Positions 7,497 through 15,289 of a DNA stretch of 64,000 bases are shown here, in pieces (position 1 is the first letter of the stretch; each line of letters opens with the position of its first letter). The DNA is from Oceanobacillus senegalensis (GTDB lineage: Bacteria; Bacillota; Bacilli; Bacillales; Amphibacillaceae). The notes beneath the pieces are model-generated. The model was not told the DNA's origin. It saw only the letters and a program-made list of their open reading frames with translations, and searched no databases. Where the stretch lies: assembly GCF_900176885.1 (NCBI RefSeq), contig NZ_LT839648.1, positions 2,127,740 through 2,191,739 on the forward strand, read 5' to 3'. Made by a program: the position numbers and the translations under genes.

Positions 7497-7640
7497 CTAC
7501 ATCCAAGCTGCGCCAACAATAATTAGAAGGATGAATAATACTACAATTAAGACAAAGCTATCAGTACCATATCCTCCTGAACCGTAGCCGTAACCGCCGT
7601 AACCATAGCCTCCACCGCAATGTCCAAAACCGAATCCCAT
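7497..7640 (-). CDS. YjcZ-family tiny transmembrane spore protein
   Basis: This 47-residue protein consists of a Gly/Tyr-rich N-terminal half and a single membrane helix [20 protein letters not shown]. That C-terminal motif defines the YjcZ family of tiny sporulation proteins. The ATG at 7640 follows TAAGGAG at 7 bases; a longer frame reaching 7679 has no such site. It lies 28 bases after a second YjcZ-like gene and is probably cotranscribed from the sigma-K promoter at 7810-7836. The family's molecular role is unknown. Confidence 0.85.
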   Translation of the reverse strand: MGFGFGHCGGGYGYGGYGYGSGGYGTDSFVLIVVLFILLIIVGAAWM

Positions 7641-7668
7641 AATAACACTCCTTACGTTTATATTTTGA

Positions 7669-7779
7669 TTAATAACCAAATCCGACGTATGCAGAACCTA
7701 CAATAATTAAAAGAATGAACAATACAACGATTAAGGCAAAGCCTTCACCGTATCCTTTCCCTGCAAATGCTTCGCTCAT
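7669..7779 (-). CDS. YjcZ-family tiny transmembrane spore protein (36 aa)
   Basis: A 36-codon gene encodes [20 protein letters not shown] followed by [16 protein letters not shown]. The helix [17 protein letters not shown] is nearly the same as that of the gene at 7497, so the two are paralogs. The strong ribosome-binding site AGGAGGTG stands 9 bases before the ATG, and a textbook sigma-K promoter lies about 30 bp further upstream. Its small size explains why gene finders may miss it. Spore association is inferred from family and promoter. Confidence 0.85.
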   Translation of the reverse strand: MSEAFAGKGYGEGFALIVVLFILLIIVGSAYVGFGY

Positions 7780-7809
7780 TTTGATAACACCTCCTAGCAT
7801 TTACACAAT

Positions 7810-7836
7810 TACTATATGTATTTTAGACCATATCGT
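7810..7836 (-). promoter_or_regulatory. Sigma-K promoter of the YjcZ-like genes
   Basis: On the minus strand AC (7835-7836) is separated by exactly 16 bases from CATATAGTA (7810-7818), matching the sigma-K consensus AC-N16-CATANNNTA. It stands about 30 bp upstream of the 36-codon gene, indicating late mother-cell expression. Confidence 0.75.
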
Positions 7837-7983
7837 TATAGACAATTGTCCAAATCCTTTTAAATTAGGCTATATAGAAGTTGTTTAAATTGATGGAAGA
7901 CAAACATATACTCTATTAATAACTCTTCCATAATTATGTTAATATGATAGAAAAGTGAAAGTTCACTCATGGGAGGAAAACCA

Positions 7984-8472
7984 ATGATACAATTAAATGT
8001 GCCAGTAATTGGACAACTTCCGGAGCTTCCGACTGGTTGTGAAATTACTGCTGTTACCATGATGCTACAATATAAAGGAGTTTCAGTTGATAAAATAACA
8101 TTGGCAAATGAAATGCCAAGAGCTTCCAAAGATCCAGACCTAGGTTATGTTGGAGATCCATTTACACCGGATGGTTGGACCATTTACCCTACTGCGTTAG
8201 TAGAATTAGTTAAACGCTATTGTGGGAGTAGTGTAAATTTAACAGGAACAGACGGTAATGAATTAGAAAAGCACTTATCTAATGGAAAACCAATTGTCGT
8301 CCTTGTCTCACCTATGCATCGTTTTACCGTTCACGCAATAACAATAACTGGTTATGATGAACAATTCTACTTCTATAATGACCCATGGACAGCAAAGAAG
8401 GATGTTAAAATGAAAAAAGAGAAGTTTTATCAGATATGGGAGAAGCAAAATAAAAGAGCATTAACTTACTAA
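7984..8472 (+). CDS. C39-like cysteine peptidase domain protein
   Basis: This 162-residue protein matches the peptidase C39-like (papain-fold) family, including B. subtilis YvpB. The probable catalytic cysteine is in LPTGCEITAVTMML, the histidine in HAITITGYDE, and the Asn/Asp in YNDPWTAKK. No signal peptide or membrane segment is visible, unlike many family members, so a cytoplasmic or spore location is possible. GGGAGG stands 7 bases before the chosen ATG; the upstream ATG at 7969 overlaps that site. A terminator follows. The substrate is unknown. Confidence 0.82.
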   Translation: MIQLNVPVIGQLPELPTGCEITAVTMMLQYKGVSVDKITLANEMPRASKDPDLGYVGDPFTPDGWTIYPTALVELVKRYCGSSVNLTGTDGNELEKHLSNGKPIVVLVSPMHRFTVHAITITGYDEQFYFYNDPWTAKKDVKMKKEKFYQIWEKQNKRALTY

Positions 8473-8557
8473 TTTATAGAGCAAATTACGTATACAAACG
8501 AAAAAAAGGTATTATATATAAGTCACTATCAGATTACATGCAAACAAGTAAATACTG

Positions 8558-8593
8558 AAAAGACCCCACCTATAGAGGGAGGATGGGGTCTTT
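8558..8593. terminator. Bidirectional terminator between convergent genes
   Basis: AAAAGACCCCACC and GGATGGGGTCTTT (8558-8593) form a GC-rich stem with U-rich tails on both strands. It separates the C39-like gene from the converging catechol dioxygenase gene. Confidence 0.82.
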
Positions 8594-8615
8594 ATTAGGT
8601 CATCTATTATAGCGT

Positions 8616-9602
8616 TTATTTTGTAGTTACCGGTGATTTTACTTGCGGTGTTCCATACTTAAAGTAAGTATCTGGTAGTGGTGCACCATAGAAAATAATC
8701 GCTTTTTCTACTTCTTCTTCTGTCCATGTTACTGGTTTCCAATCTGGATCAAAAATAAGGTATCCGGAGTCCCCGAATAATTCTATACGGTTTCCACCCG
8801 GTTCAAAGACATACATACACATAGCTTGTGATACACCATGCTTTAATGGTCCTGCTTCAATTTCAATTCCATTTTCCGTTAATAATTCGGATAAATCATG
8901 TAAATGTTGTGGGAACCCATACCAAAATGCAAGATGATGAAGTTTTCCTAACCCCTTTTCTGAAGTGGATTGGTCACCCATAAAAGCAATTTCGTGAACC
9001 AATGGACTAACACTTAACCATGCACCAATTTCTGAACCATCATTTTTTACAACATGTTCCCTTAAATTAAATCCAAGTTCATTCATCAGAAAGTTCTTGT
9101 TATTTGTTACATTACTTGACATCAAATTAACATGATCAATACGACGTACAGGTACACCTTTGTTTGGACGTTTTTGTGGACGGTTTTTTAGTTGTGTTAT
9201 TTCACTGTCCGGAGCTTGGTAATAATCTACATCCCAAAGAATTTCCATCTGATGATTATCCGGGGTTATAAATTGGTATGCTGCACCATGACCAAGGTCG
9301 CCATCAATCCAACCTTGGCCAGCACCAGATTTTTCCAAATCTTTCACACGACGTTCTAGAGCATTTTTAGAGCTTGCTCTCCAACTGACATGACCCAATC
9401 CAGGTTCATTTCTTTCTGTTACCTTTAAAGAATGATGATAGAAATCTTCATAGGACCGTAGATAAACAGATTGACCTTCTCTGGCTACTTCTGTCATTCC
9501 TAGTATTTCCTTAAAAAACCATAGGGTTCCATCTGGGTTTGGAGTAAATAACTCCACATGAGCTAACTGCGCAACATCAAATCTTTTCAATTCATTTTCC
9601 AT
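8616..9602 (-). CDS. xylE: Catechol 2,3-dioxygenase (extradiol, VOC superfamily)
   Basis: This 328-residue enzyme opens catechol or a substituted catechol next to the hydroxyls to give 2-hydroxymuconic semialdehyde, using Fe(II) and oxygen. It has two vicinal-oxygen-chelate domains. The iron ligands are H157 (RRIDHVNLM), one of H222/H223 (LHHLAFW) and E274 ([10 protein letters not shown]). As I recall them, thermophilic Bacillaceae catechol 2,3-dioxygenases (PheB type) are close in length and sequence. GGGGGGGG precedes the ATG. It is the last gene of the meta-cleavage cluster but has a 222-bp upstream gap with its own operator and cre-like sites, so it may also be transcribed separately. Confidence 0.9.
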   Translation of the reverse strand: MENELKRFDVAQLAHVELFTPNPDGTLWFFKEILGMTEVAREGQSVYLRSYEDFYHHSLKVTERNEPGLGHVSWRASSKNALERRVKDLEKSGAGQGWIDGDLGHGAAYQFITPDNHQMEILWDVDYYQAPDSEITQLKNRPQKRPNKGVPVRRIDHVNLMSSNVTNNKNFLMNELGFNLREHVVKNDGSEIGAWLSVSPLVHEIAFMGDQSTSEKGLGKLHHLAFWYGFPQHLHDLSELLTENGIEIEAGPLKHGVSQAMCMYVFEPGGNRIELFGDSGYLIFDPDWKPVTWTEEEVEKAIIFYGAPLPDTYFKYGTPQVKSPVTTK

Positions 9603-9642
9603 TTAAAATCCCCCCCCATTTTAATTTTGAATTTAACCTTTA

Positions 9643-9656
9643 TGATAACGCTTCCA
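9643..9656. promoter_or_regulatory. cre-like site (CcpA) upstream of the dioxygenase gene
   Basis: TGATAACGCTTCCA matches the catabolite-response consensus TGWAANCGNTNWCA at 12 of 14 positions. A second cre-like site lies upstream of the semialdehyde dehydrogenase gene. Repression of aromatic degradation by preferred sugars is plausible; binding is inferred. Confidence 0.5.
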
Positions 9657-9756
9657 TTGATTATTAAAAAAATATGTATAATCGTTTCGTTTCATAAAAG
9701 TTAAGTAATAATTCTTAATTTTTATTATAGAGGAACTTATAGCAAAGGGAAGACTA

Positions 9757-9777
9757 CAGTTCCTCTATATGCAACTG
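9757..9777. promoter_or_regulatory. IclR-type operator candidate, internal copy
   Basis: The arms CAGTT and AACTG flank a core TTCCTCTATATGC that closely resembles the core TTCCTCTATGC of the palindrome at 12581. It lies 155 bp upstream of the dioxygenase start, between the tautomerase and dioxygenase genes. It suggests that the IclR protein also controls this internal promoter. Confidence 0.5.
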
Positions 9778-9824
9778 TTTATATTTTTTTCTAACAAAAT
9801 TTCTAGTAGTTTTCACCCTATTAT

Positions 9825-10016
9825 TTATCTACCTAGTTCTTTGGCACTTTTCCCCGCAATACCCCAGTGGGTTTTTGGCACCTCGTTTACAATAACACGT
9901 ACATTTTCTTTCGGTGCATCTAATGACTCACTAACAGTATCCGTCACATTTTTCATCAAATTATTAATTTTTTCCTGTGATCTACCTTCCATAATTTGAA
10001 TTTGTACTAATGGCAT
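9825..10016 (-). CDS. xylH: 2-hydroxymuconate (4-oxalocrotonate) tautomerase
   Basis: This 63-residue 4-oxalocrotonate tautomerase converts 2-hydroxymuconate to 2-oxo-3-hexenedioate in the oxalocrotonate branch of catechol meta-cleavage. After removal of Met1 the N terminus is Pro, the catalytic base of the family. R40 in ENVRVIVNEV corresponds to the substrate-binding arginine, and W51 (KTHWGIAGK) matches the conserved aromatic. AAAGGAGTG precedes the ATG. It sits between the decarboxylase and the dioxygenase genes in the same direction, consistent with one pathway operon. Confidence 0.92.
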   Translation of the reverse strand: MPLVQIQIMEGRSQEKINNLMKNVTDTVSESLDAPKENVRVIVNEVPKTHWGIAGKSAKELGR

Positions 10017-10109
10017 AATCTTTCACTCCTTTATAAAATCTCTATGCCTTTTTGTAGAAAATACGGCTGTGCATATCTTTAAGTAAGCCGCATTTTCTAC
10101 ATGAATCTA

Positions 10110-10898
10110 CTATTCTTTTACAGAGAAGGAAACGTTTCCTAAGCCACCGTACTTCACATTTATGAAATCACCTGACTCAATGCGTACTGCTGCTGTTATT
10201 CCGCCTGTCATAATGGGTTGGCCAGCTTTAACTTTTTGTCCTTTTTTACTTAACATATTAGCAAGTCTAGCAACTGAATTAGCAGGATGACTTAATACAG
10301 CAGCACCAGCTCCTAGTGACCTTATCTCTCCATTTACGCTTAATGTCACACCAACTACATCTAGTTCTAGTGATTCTGGTCTTCTTATAGTTTTACCAAA
10401 AACAGCTCCCGCAGCAGAGGTATTATCCGCAATAACGTCTGGTAATGTGAAATTAAAGTTTTCATACCGACTATCAATAATTTCAATAGCTGGGAATACA
10501 TATTCTGTTGCAGCAAGAACATCTAATGCTGTAATATTCGGTCCTTCCAGATCTCGTGATAGAATAAAACCAATTTCAGGTTCTACTTTAGGATGAATAT
10601 AGTCTGATACGGAAATCGAGTCGTTTTCCTTCTCTATCATATAGTCAAATACATATCCATATATTGGGTCATCTACATTCATCTGTTTCATTTTTGCTTC
10701 ACTAGTGATTCCCATTTTTGGCCCAATAATTTTATGTCCTTCTTCCAATTTTTGTTGAATTAGCTCTTCTTGAACTAAATAAGCATCATCAATGGAAAGA
10801 TCAGGATATAACTCAGATGTAATTTTGGTAATTTCTCGTTTATCTTTTTCTGCCTGGTGTACATAATTTGCTAGTTCTTTAATTAAACCTTTATCCAT
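10110..10898 (-). CDS. xylI: 4-oxalocrotonate decarboxylase
   Basis: This 262-residue enzyme belongs to the fumarylacetoacetate-hydrolase-like family shared by 4-oxalocrotonate decarboxylase and 2-hydroxypentadienoate hydratase. KMGITSEAKMKQM, PIYGYVFDYM and the C-terminal MTGGITAAVRIESGD resemble XylI/DmpH, so I call the decarboxylase, which releases CO2 to give 2-hydroxypenta-2,4-dienoate. The metal ligands are in HPKVEPEIGF and the following acidic segment. It lies 60 bases downstream of the dehydrogenase and upstream of the tautomerase, the expected partners. The hydratase remains a weaker alternative. Confidence 0.85.
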   Translation of the reverse strand: MDKGLIKELANYVHQAEKDKREITKITSELYPDLSIDDAYLVQEELIQQKLEEGHKIIGPKMGITSEAKMKQMNVDDPIYGYVFDYMIEKENDSISVSDYIHPKVEPEIGFILSRDLEGPNITALDVLAATEYVFPAIEIIDSRYENFNFTLPDVIADNTSAAGAVFGKTIRRPESLELDVVGVTLSVNGEIRSLGAGAAVLSHPANSVARLANMLSKKGQKVKAGQPIMTGGITAAVRIESGDFINVKYGGLGNVSFSVKE

Positions 10899-10957
10899 GT
10901 TTCTCCTCCCAAATACGTCAATCTATTATTTATTTCATAGCCTTCTTATCTCTCTTT

Positions 10958-12424
10958 TTAAAGCTTGACAGTTATATTGGTTAGTTCAGAGTAGAAGTCA
11001 AAGCTATGTGCTCCACCTTCTCTTCCTATTCCACTGTGTTTCATTCCACCAAATGGTGTACGAAGGTCGCGTAAGAACCAAGTGTTAATCCAAACCATAC
11101 CTGCTTCAATTTGACTCGCAACACGAGTTGCACGCTTAATATCACTTGACCATACACTTGCACTTAAACCATAATGCGTATCATTCACTTGCTCCATTAC
11201 TTCTTCTTCTGTATCAAAAGGTATAACCGTAACAACCGGACCAAAAATTTCTTCACGTACACATCTTGAATCTTTTCCTAAGCCAGTGATTATTGTTGGC
11301 TCAACGTAGAATCCTTTGTCCATGTTATCTGCCGTTTTTCCACCTGTTAAGAAGGTACCACCTTCTTCTTTCGCAATATCTAAGTAGCTAAGTACTTTAT
11401 TATAGTGTTCCTCACTAACTAATGCGCCGACATTTGTATCTTCATTAAATGGATCCCCTACTTTTAATTCCTTCGTTTTTGCAACGAATTTATCAAGGAA
11501 TTCATCATAAATGGATCGCTCTACATAAATTCTTGAACCACATAAGCAAACTTCTCCTTGGTTGATAAAGCTAGATTTCAAAGTGGTTGCAATCGTATCA
11601 TCTAAGTTGGCATCTGCAAATATAACATTAGGGTTCTTTCCACCTAGTTCAAAGGATAATTTCTTCAAGGTTGGTGCTGCAGATTTCATAATCGCACTAC
11701 CTGTAATCGTTTCACCTGTAAATGCAACAGCATCCACATCCTCATGGGACGTAATGGCTGCACCTGTTTCACCAAAACCATGAACCATGTTAACTACCCC
11801 ATCCGGTACGCCTGCCTCTGTACAAATTTCTGCTAATATCGTTGCTGTCATAGGTGTTACTTCAGATGGCTTCATAACTACTGTATTTCCTGCTGCAAGA
11901 GCTGGAGCTAACTTCCATGTCATAAGTAATAACGGAAGATTCCATGGATTGATTAAACCAACCACACCAGTTGGGCGTCTTACCGCATAGTGAATCGCAA
12001 TGTCATCCTGTTGATAGGATTCATTTCCAACTGTTGTCATGTAATCAGCGAAGAAATGAAAGTTATATGCAGCGCGATCAGTATCTACACTTGTTGATAA
12101 CCATAATGGTTTTCCTGTATCAAGTGTTTCAAGTGCTGCTAACTCATCTTGTCTTTCTAAAATTAGATCACCAATTTTACGAAGAATTGCAGAGCGTTTT
12201 CGTACTGGCATATTTGCCCATTCGCCTTTTAACGCTTTTTTTGCGGCCTTCACTGCCTCATCTACTTCTTCTTTTCCACCTTCTGCTACCGTCCCTAGTA
12301 CCTCTTCTGTTGCCGGATTTACATTCTCAAAAGTTTTCCCATTTGTAGAAGGTACATATTTTCCATTGATATAATGTGAACAATTAATTGGCTTTACTTT
12401 ACTTTTAGTTTCTGTTGTTTGCAT
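10958..12424 (-). CDS. xylG: 2-hydroxymuconic semialdehyde dehydrogenase
   Basis: This 488-residue aldehyde dehydrogenase oxidises the ring-cleavage product to 2-hydroxymuconate with NAD. The catalytic cysteine is C293 (QGEVCLCGS) and the general base is E259 (FELGGKNPN). The Rossmann motif FTGETITGSAIM is intact. Neighbouring dioxygenase, tautomerase and decarboxylase genes indicate the hydroxymuconic semialdehyde rather than a generic aldehyde as substrate. The ATG at 12424 has AAGGAGG 8 bases upstream; a frame extension to 12505 would put that site inside the gene. It is the first gene of the operon, opposite the IclR gene. Confidence 0.9.
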   Translation of the reverse strand: MQTTETKSKVKPINCSHYINGKYVPSTNGKTFENVNPATEEVLGTVAEGGKEEVDEAVKAAKKALKGEWANMPVRKRSAILRKIGDLILERQDELAALETLDTGKPLWLSTSVDTDRAAYNFHFFADYMTTVGNESYQQDDIAIHYAVRRPTGVVGLINPWNLPLLLMTWKLAPALAAGNTVVMKPSEVTPMTATILAEICTEAGVPDGVVNMVHGFGETGAAITSHEDVDAVAFTGETITGSAIMKSAAPTLKKLSFELGGKNPNVIFADANLDDTIATTLKSSFINQGEVCLCGSRIYVERSIYDEFLDKFVAKTKELKVGDPFNEDTNVGALVSEEHYNKVLSYLDIAKEEGGTFLTGGKTADNMDKGFYVEPTIITGLGKDSRCVREEIFGPVVTVIPFDTEEEVMEQVNDTHYGLSASVWSSDIKRATRVASQIEAGMVWINTWFLRDLRTPFGGMKHSGIGREGGAHSFDFYSELTNITVKL

Positions 12425-12580
12425 ACTAAATTCCTCCTTAAGTATTTCATTTCCGAAAGCGTATTCATCGCTTTCGAGATACATTTCTTTAAAAATTCTC
12501 TTCATAACTTAAATTTATTTCTTAGTATCTTTTAAGTTACAATTCTATTATAGGAACGACAAAAAATTTATAAAAGAGCG

Positions 12581-12601
12581 TTGTTCCTCTATGCGGAACA
12601 A
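12581..12601. promoter_or_regulatory. IclR-type operator, main copy
   Basis: Perfect 7-bp arms TTGTTCC and GGAACAA are separated by TCTATGC. GGAAC-containing palindromes of this size are typical binding sites of IclR-family regulators. The position between the divergent operon and the regulator gene fits control of one or both. Confidence 0.65.
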
Positions 12602-12639
12602 TTTATAGAAATTTTTAAATTATTTTTGAATTATTTCGT

Positions 12640-12653
12640 TGCAAGCGTTACCA
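12640..12653. promoter_or_regulatory. cre-like site (CcpA) upstream of the operon
   Basis: TGCAAGCGTTACCA matches the cre consensus TGWAANCGNTNWCA at 12 of 14 positions. It sits between the two IclR-type palindromes. Carbon catabolite control is inferred. Confidence 0.5.
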
Positions 12654-12701
12654 AAATCGTATACATTATATATATAGCTATACAAATTCTATTTATCTAA
12701 C

Positions 12702-12718
12702 GTTCCTTTATATAGAAC
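12702..12718. promoter_or_regulatory. IclR-type operator candidate near the regulator start
   Basis: GTTC and GAAC arms around a core CTTTATATA lie 25 bp before the IclR gene. The half-site GTTCC repeats that of the main palindrome. The position suits autoregulation of the IclR gene. Confidence 0.45.
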
Positions 12719-12742
12719 ATATTTTTTTTACGAGGTGGTACC

Positions 12743-13540
12743 ATGTCGAAAAATAAAAAATCACCACAAATTCTGTCATCTGTTAGAAACTCACTAAGAA
12801 TCTTAAAAAGTTTTTCAACATTTGAACCTTCCAAAAAGGTTAGTGAGCTTTCCGAATCATTAGGTTTAGCAAAAAGTACGGTTAGTAGACTTCTATCAAC
12901 ACTAGCTAGTGAAGGGTTTGTCATTAAAGATAAAAAAACAAATGAGTACCGTTTAGGATTATCCGTACTTACATTAGGAGGAATTGTTACTAATAATTTG
13001 GAAATCCATACAGAGGCCGCACCGGTCCTAAACAAACTAGTAAATGATACTGGGGAAACCGCTCATTTAGCTATCATGGATGGACTAGATACCATTTATA
13101 TTCATAAAGAAGAATGTCATCACCCGGTGCGTATCCTTACCCATGTTGGTAGAAGAAATCCTTCTTATAGCACAAGCTCCGGAAAAGTCCTTCTTGCTTA
13201 TTCAGAAGATGACACTGTCGATAAAGTGATAGAGAACGGATTGGTTGCCCATACACAAAACAGTATCACTAATCCAGACGAATTACGAAACGAACTGGAA
13301 GTCATCCGTCAAAAGGGATACTCTGTTAGCACAGAGGAATTAACGATAGGAACAAGGTCAGTAGCCGCCCCCATACGAGATCATACTGGAAAGGTGGTTT
13401 CTGCCATTACCGTTGTTGGCCCCATCCAACGAATGAAGGATTATAAAATTCCTGAGATAGGAAGAAAAGTGATAGAAGCTGGGAAGGATGCTTCCGAACG
13501 GCTTGGATATGATGAACGTTTCGTACATCGATTTACATGA
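12743..13540 (+). CDS. IclR-family transcriptional regulator
   Basis: This 265-residue regulator has an N-terminal winged helix-turn-helix (about 12-70, with KVSELSESLGLAKSTVSRLL as recognition region) and a C-terminal IclR effector domain (about 85-255), including the GRRNPSYSTSSGKVLLAYS segment conserved in the family. IclR proteins often control aromatic catabolism, responding to a pathway intermediate. Its divergent position opposite the meta-cleavage operon, with shared palindromes, makes that operon the likely target. GAGGTGG precedes the ATG. Whether it activates or represses cannot be told. Confidence 0.9.
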   Translation: MSKNKKSPQILSSVRNSLRILKSFSTFEPSKKVSELSESLGLAKSTVSRLLSTLASEGFVIKDKKTNEYRLGLSVLTLGGIVTNNLEIHTEAAPVLNKLVNDTGETAHLAIMDGLDTIYIHKEECHHPVRILTHVGRRNPSYSTSSGKVLLAYSEDDTVDKVIENGLVAHTQNSITNPDELRNELEVIRQKGYSVSTEELTIGTRSVAAPIRDHTGKVVSAITVVGPIQRMKDYKIPEIGRKVIEAGKDASERLGYDERFVHRFT

Positions 13541-13730
13541 TAAAGAAAAGAAACCAGACAAAACCGGCCGATTATTTTTATCTATTTCAACCATAGAAGA
13601 GAATATCAACCAAAGCAGAGCATATATCAACTAGAAAGCGACGGATATCAACCTGTAACCTGAGATTATCGAAACGGGAACTTCCAAATGGATGACCACT
13701 TCAAATCTATGTTTCCAAAATAAAATAATC

Positions 13731-13766
13731 AAAAAGGGTATCCCATAAAATCGGGATACCCTTTTT
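13731..13766. terminator. Bidirectional terminator between IclR and guaC
   Basis: AAAAAGGGTATCCC and GGGATACCCTTTTT (13731-13766) form a 12-bp or longer perfect stem with U-tracts in both directions. The two genes converge on it. Confidence 0.9.
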
Positions 13767-13768
13767 CT

Positions 13769-14752
13769 CTAATAAACCTTATCACCATTAAAAATAGAAT
13801 TTTTTACAACAACATAATCAACATTGCGAATGGCATTCAATTCTCTTCCACCAGCATATGAAATGGAAGACTGTAAATCTTGTTCCATCTCCGTTAACGT
13901 TTCTTGTAGAGAGCCCTTGTAATCTACATACATTTTCTTACCTTCGACGTTTTTCTTTTCTCCTTTTTGGAACTCAGAAGCTGAACCAAAGTATTCCTTA
14001 TATAGTTTACCATCTTTTTCAACTGTTTCACCTGGAGATTCTTCATGACCTGCAAATAGAGAACCAATCATAACCATCGTTGCCCCAAAACGAATGGATT
14101 TTGCAATATCACCATGTGTACGAATTCCACCATCAGCAATAATCGGTTTGCTTGCTGCTTTAGCACACCATCTTAATGCAGCTAATTGCCATCCACCTGT
14201 ACCAAATCCAGTTTTAATTTTAGTAATACATACCTTTCCAGGTCCAATACCTACTTTTGTTGCATCAGCACCTGCATTTTCTAATTCTCTAACCGCTTCT
14301 GGTGTTCCAACATTCCCTGCTATTACAAAACTTTCCGGTACATGTTCTTTTATATGCTTAATCATACTTATTACCGCATCAGAATGACCGTGTGCGATGT
14401 CAATTGTAATATAATCAGGAATAAGTTTTTCATCCACTAATTGTTCGATGAAGCGATATTCTTCTTCTTTCACGCCAACACTAATGGATGAATATAATCC
14501 ACGCGCATTCATATCTTTTATAAAATCGATTCGTTTTTCTGGTTCAAATCGATGCATAATGTAAAAATATCCGTTTTCAGCTAAATATAATGCTATCTTT
14601 TCATCTATAATTGTCTGCATATTAGCAGGAACGACTGGCATTTTGAATGTACGTTCACCCAATGTTACTTTTGTATCACACTCTGAACGACTTTTAACCA
14701 CGCATTTTGCGGGAATCAATTGTATATCTTCATAATCAAATACATTTTCCAT
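13769..14752 (-). CDS. guaC: GMP reductase
   Basis: This 327-residue enzyme reduces GMP to IMP with NADPH, linking guanine and adenine nucleotide pools. It belongs to the IMPDH/GMPR barrel family. The active-site loop [18 protein letters not shown] contains the catalytic cysteine, and [20 protein letters not shown] is the phosphate-binding region. No CBS domains are present, which separates it from IMP dehydrogenase. The ATG at 14752 follows TAGGAGTG; a longer frame to 14782 is not supported. A sigma-A promoter with a large palindrome lies just upstream. Confidence 0.95.
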   Translation of the reverse strand: MENVFDYEDIQLIPAKCVVKSRSECDTKVTLGERTFKMPVVPANMQTIIDEKIALYLAENGYFYIMHRFEPEKRIDFIKDMNARGLYSSISVGVKEEEYRFIEQLVDEKLIPDYITIDIAHGHSDAVISMIKHIKEHVPESFVIAGNVGTPEAVRELENAGADATKVGIGPGKVCITKIKTGFGTGGWQLAALRWCAKAASKPIIADGGIRTHGDIAKSIRFGATMVMIGSLFAGHEESPGETVEKDGKLYKEYFGSASEFQKGEKKNVEGKKMYVDYKGSLQETLTEMEQDLQSSISYAGGRELNAIRNVDYVVVKNSIFNGDKVY

Positions 14753-14806
14753 GAAAACACTCCTAAAATACGAATATTTCATTCCAATTACCTAAGGAAC
14801 GTTCGT

Positions 14807-14844
14807 CCATAAAATAATGTACCTTATTTTATGGTATATGTCAA
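14807..14844 (-). promoter_or_regulatory. guaC promoter overlapped by a 28-bp palindrome
   Basis: On the minus strand TTGACA (14839-14844) and TACATT (14816-14821) are spaced by 17 bases, a good sigma-A promoter. A perfect inverted repeat overlaps the spacer, the -10 box and the first transcribed bases: CCATAAAATAA and TTATTTTATGG with a 6-base centre (14807-14834). A repressor bound there would block transcription. The regulator is not identified. I saw no PurR box pair or guanine riboswitch. Confidence 0.7.
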
Positions 14845-15289
14845 AGTTTTCTCCTCAATTTCACGTATATAAATGAAGGAATCTCAGTTAACGTACGGTT
14901 TTAGACAAAAAGATGGGGAAACCTAGCTTATAACCGGTCTATGAATTCTTAGTGCTACCTTTAAGTGTTCCATAAGTTCAATCTTGTCTTCGCCCTGACC
15001 TGCATGTAATTAAAACCATATCCATACTATACCCCCAACATAATTAAATTACTTATTTACAACTGATTAGAATAGGAATCCACTACTATTAAATTGCATC
15101 AAACGGAATATGAATAATACTATTTCATAAACTTAACCTACAATAAACAAAAATAAAAAACTGGATAAAAAACTTAGCTAAGATTATAATAGTAGGAAAA
15201 TTCACTAAAAATATCCAAATAATATCACATATCTTTAGAAGACCTTATTTATAAAAACCATATTCTTTTAATATTGAAGGAGTCATAAT
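14845..15289. other. Intergenic region upstream of bmrC
   Basis: No gene is supported in these 445 bp. A TATAAT at about 15185-15190 could be the -10 box of the exporter operon, but its -35 region is poor. I did not see a recognisable bmrB-like leader peptide with a terminator/antiterminator pair, such as controls bmrCD in B. subtilis. Confidence 0.4.

Larger units (their letters stand above)
12425..12742. promoter_or_regulatory. Divergent control region of the meta-cleavage operon
   Basis: This 318-bp region separates the operon from its IclR gene. It carries a leader hairpin CGAAAGCG (12454-12461) / CGCTTTCG (12469-12476) just before the operon's ribosome-binding site, two IclR-type palindromes and one cre-like site. 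Both divergent promoters must lie here; I could not place their -10 and -35 boxes with confidence. Confidence 0.6.

Noticed and set aside
12348-12385. Frames at 11562-12348 on the plus strand
   Set aside because: They lie antisense to the semialdehyde dehydrogenase gene, have no ribosome-binding sites and resemble no family.
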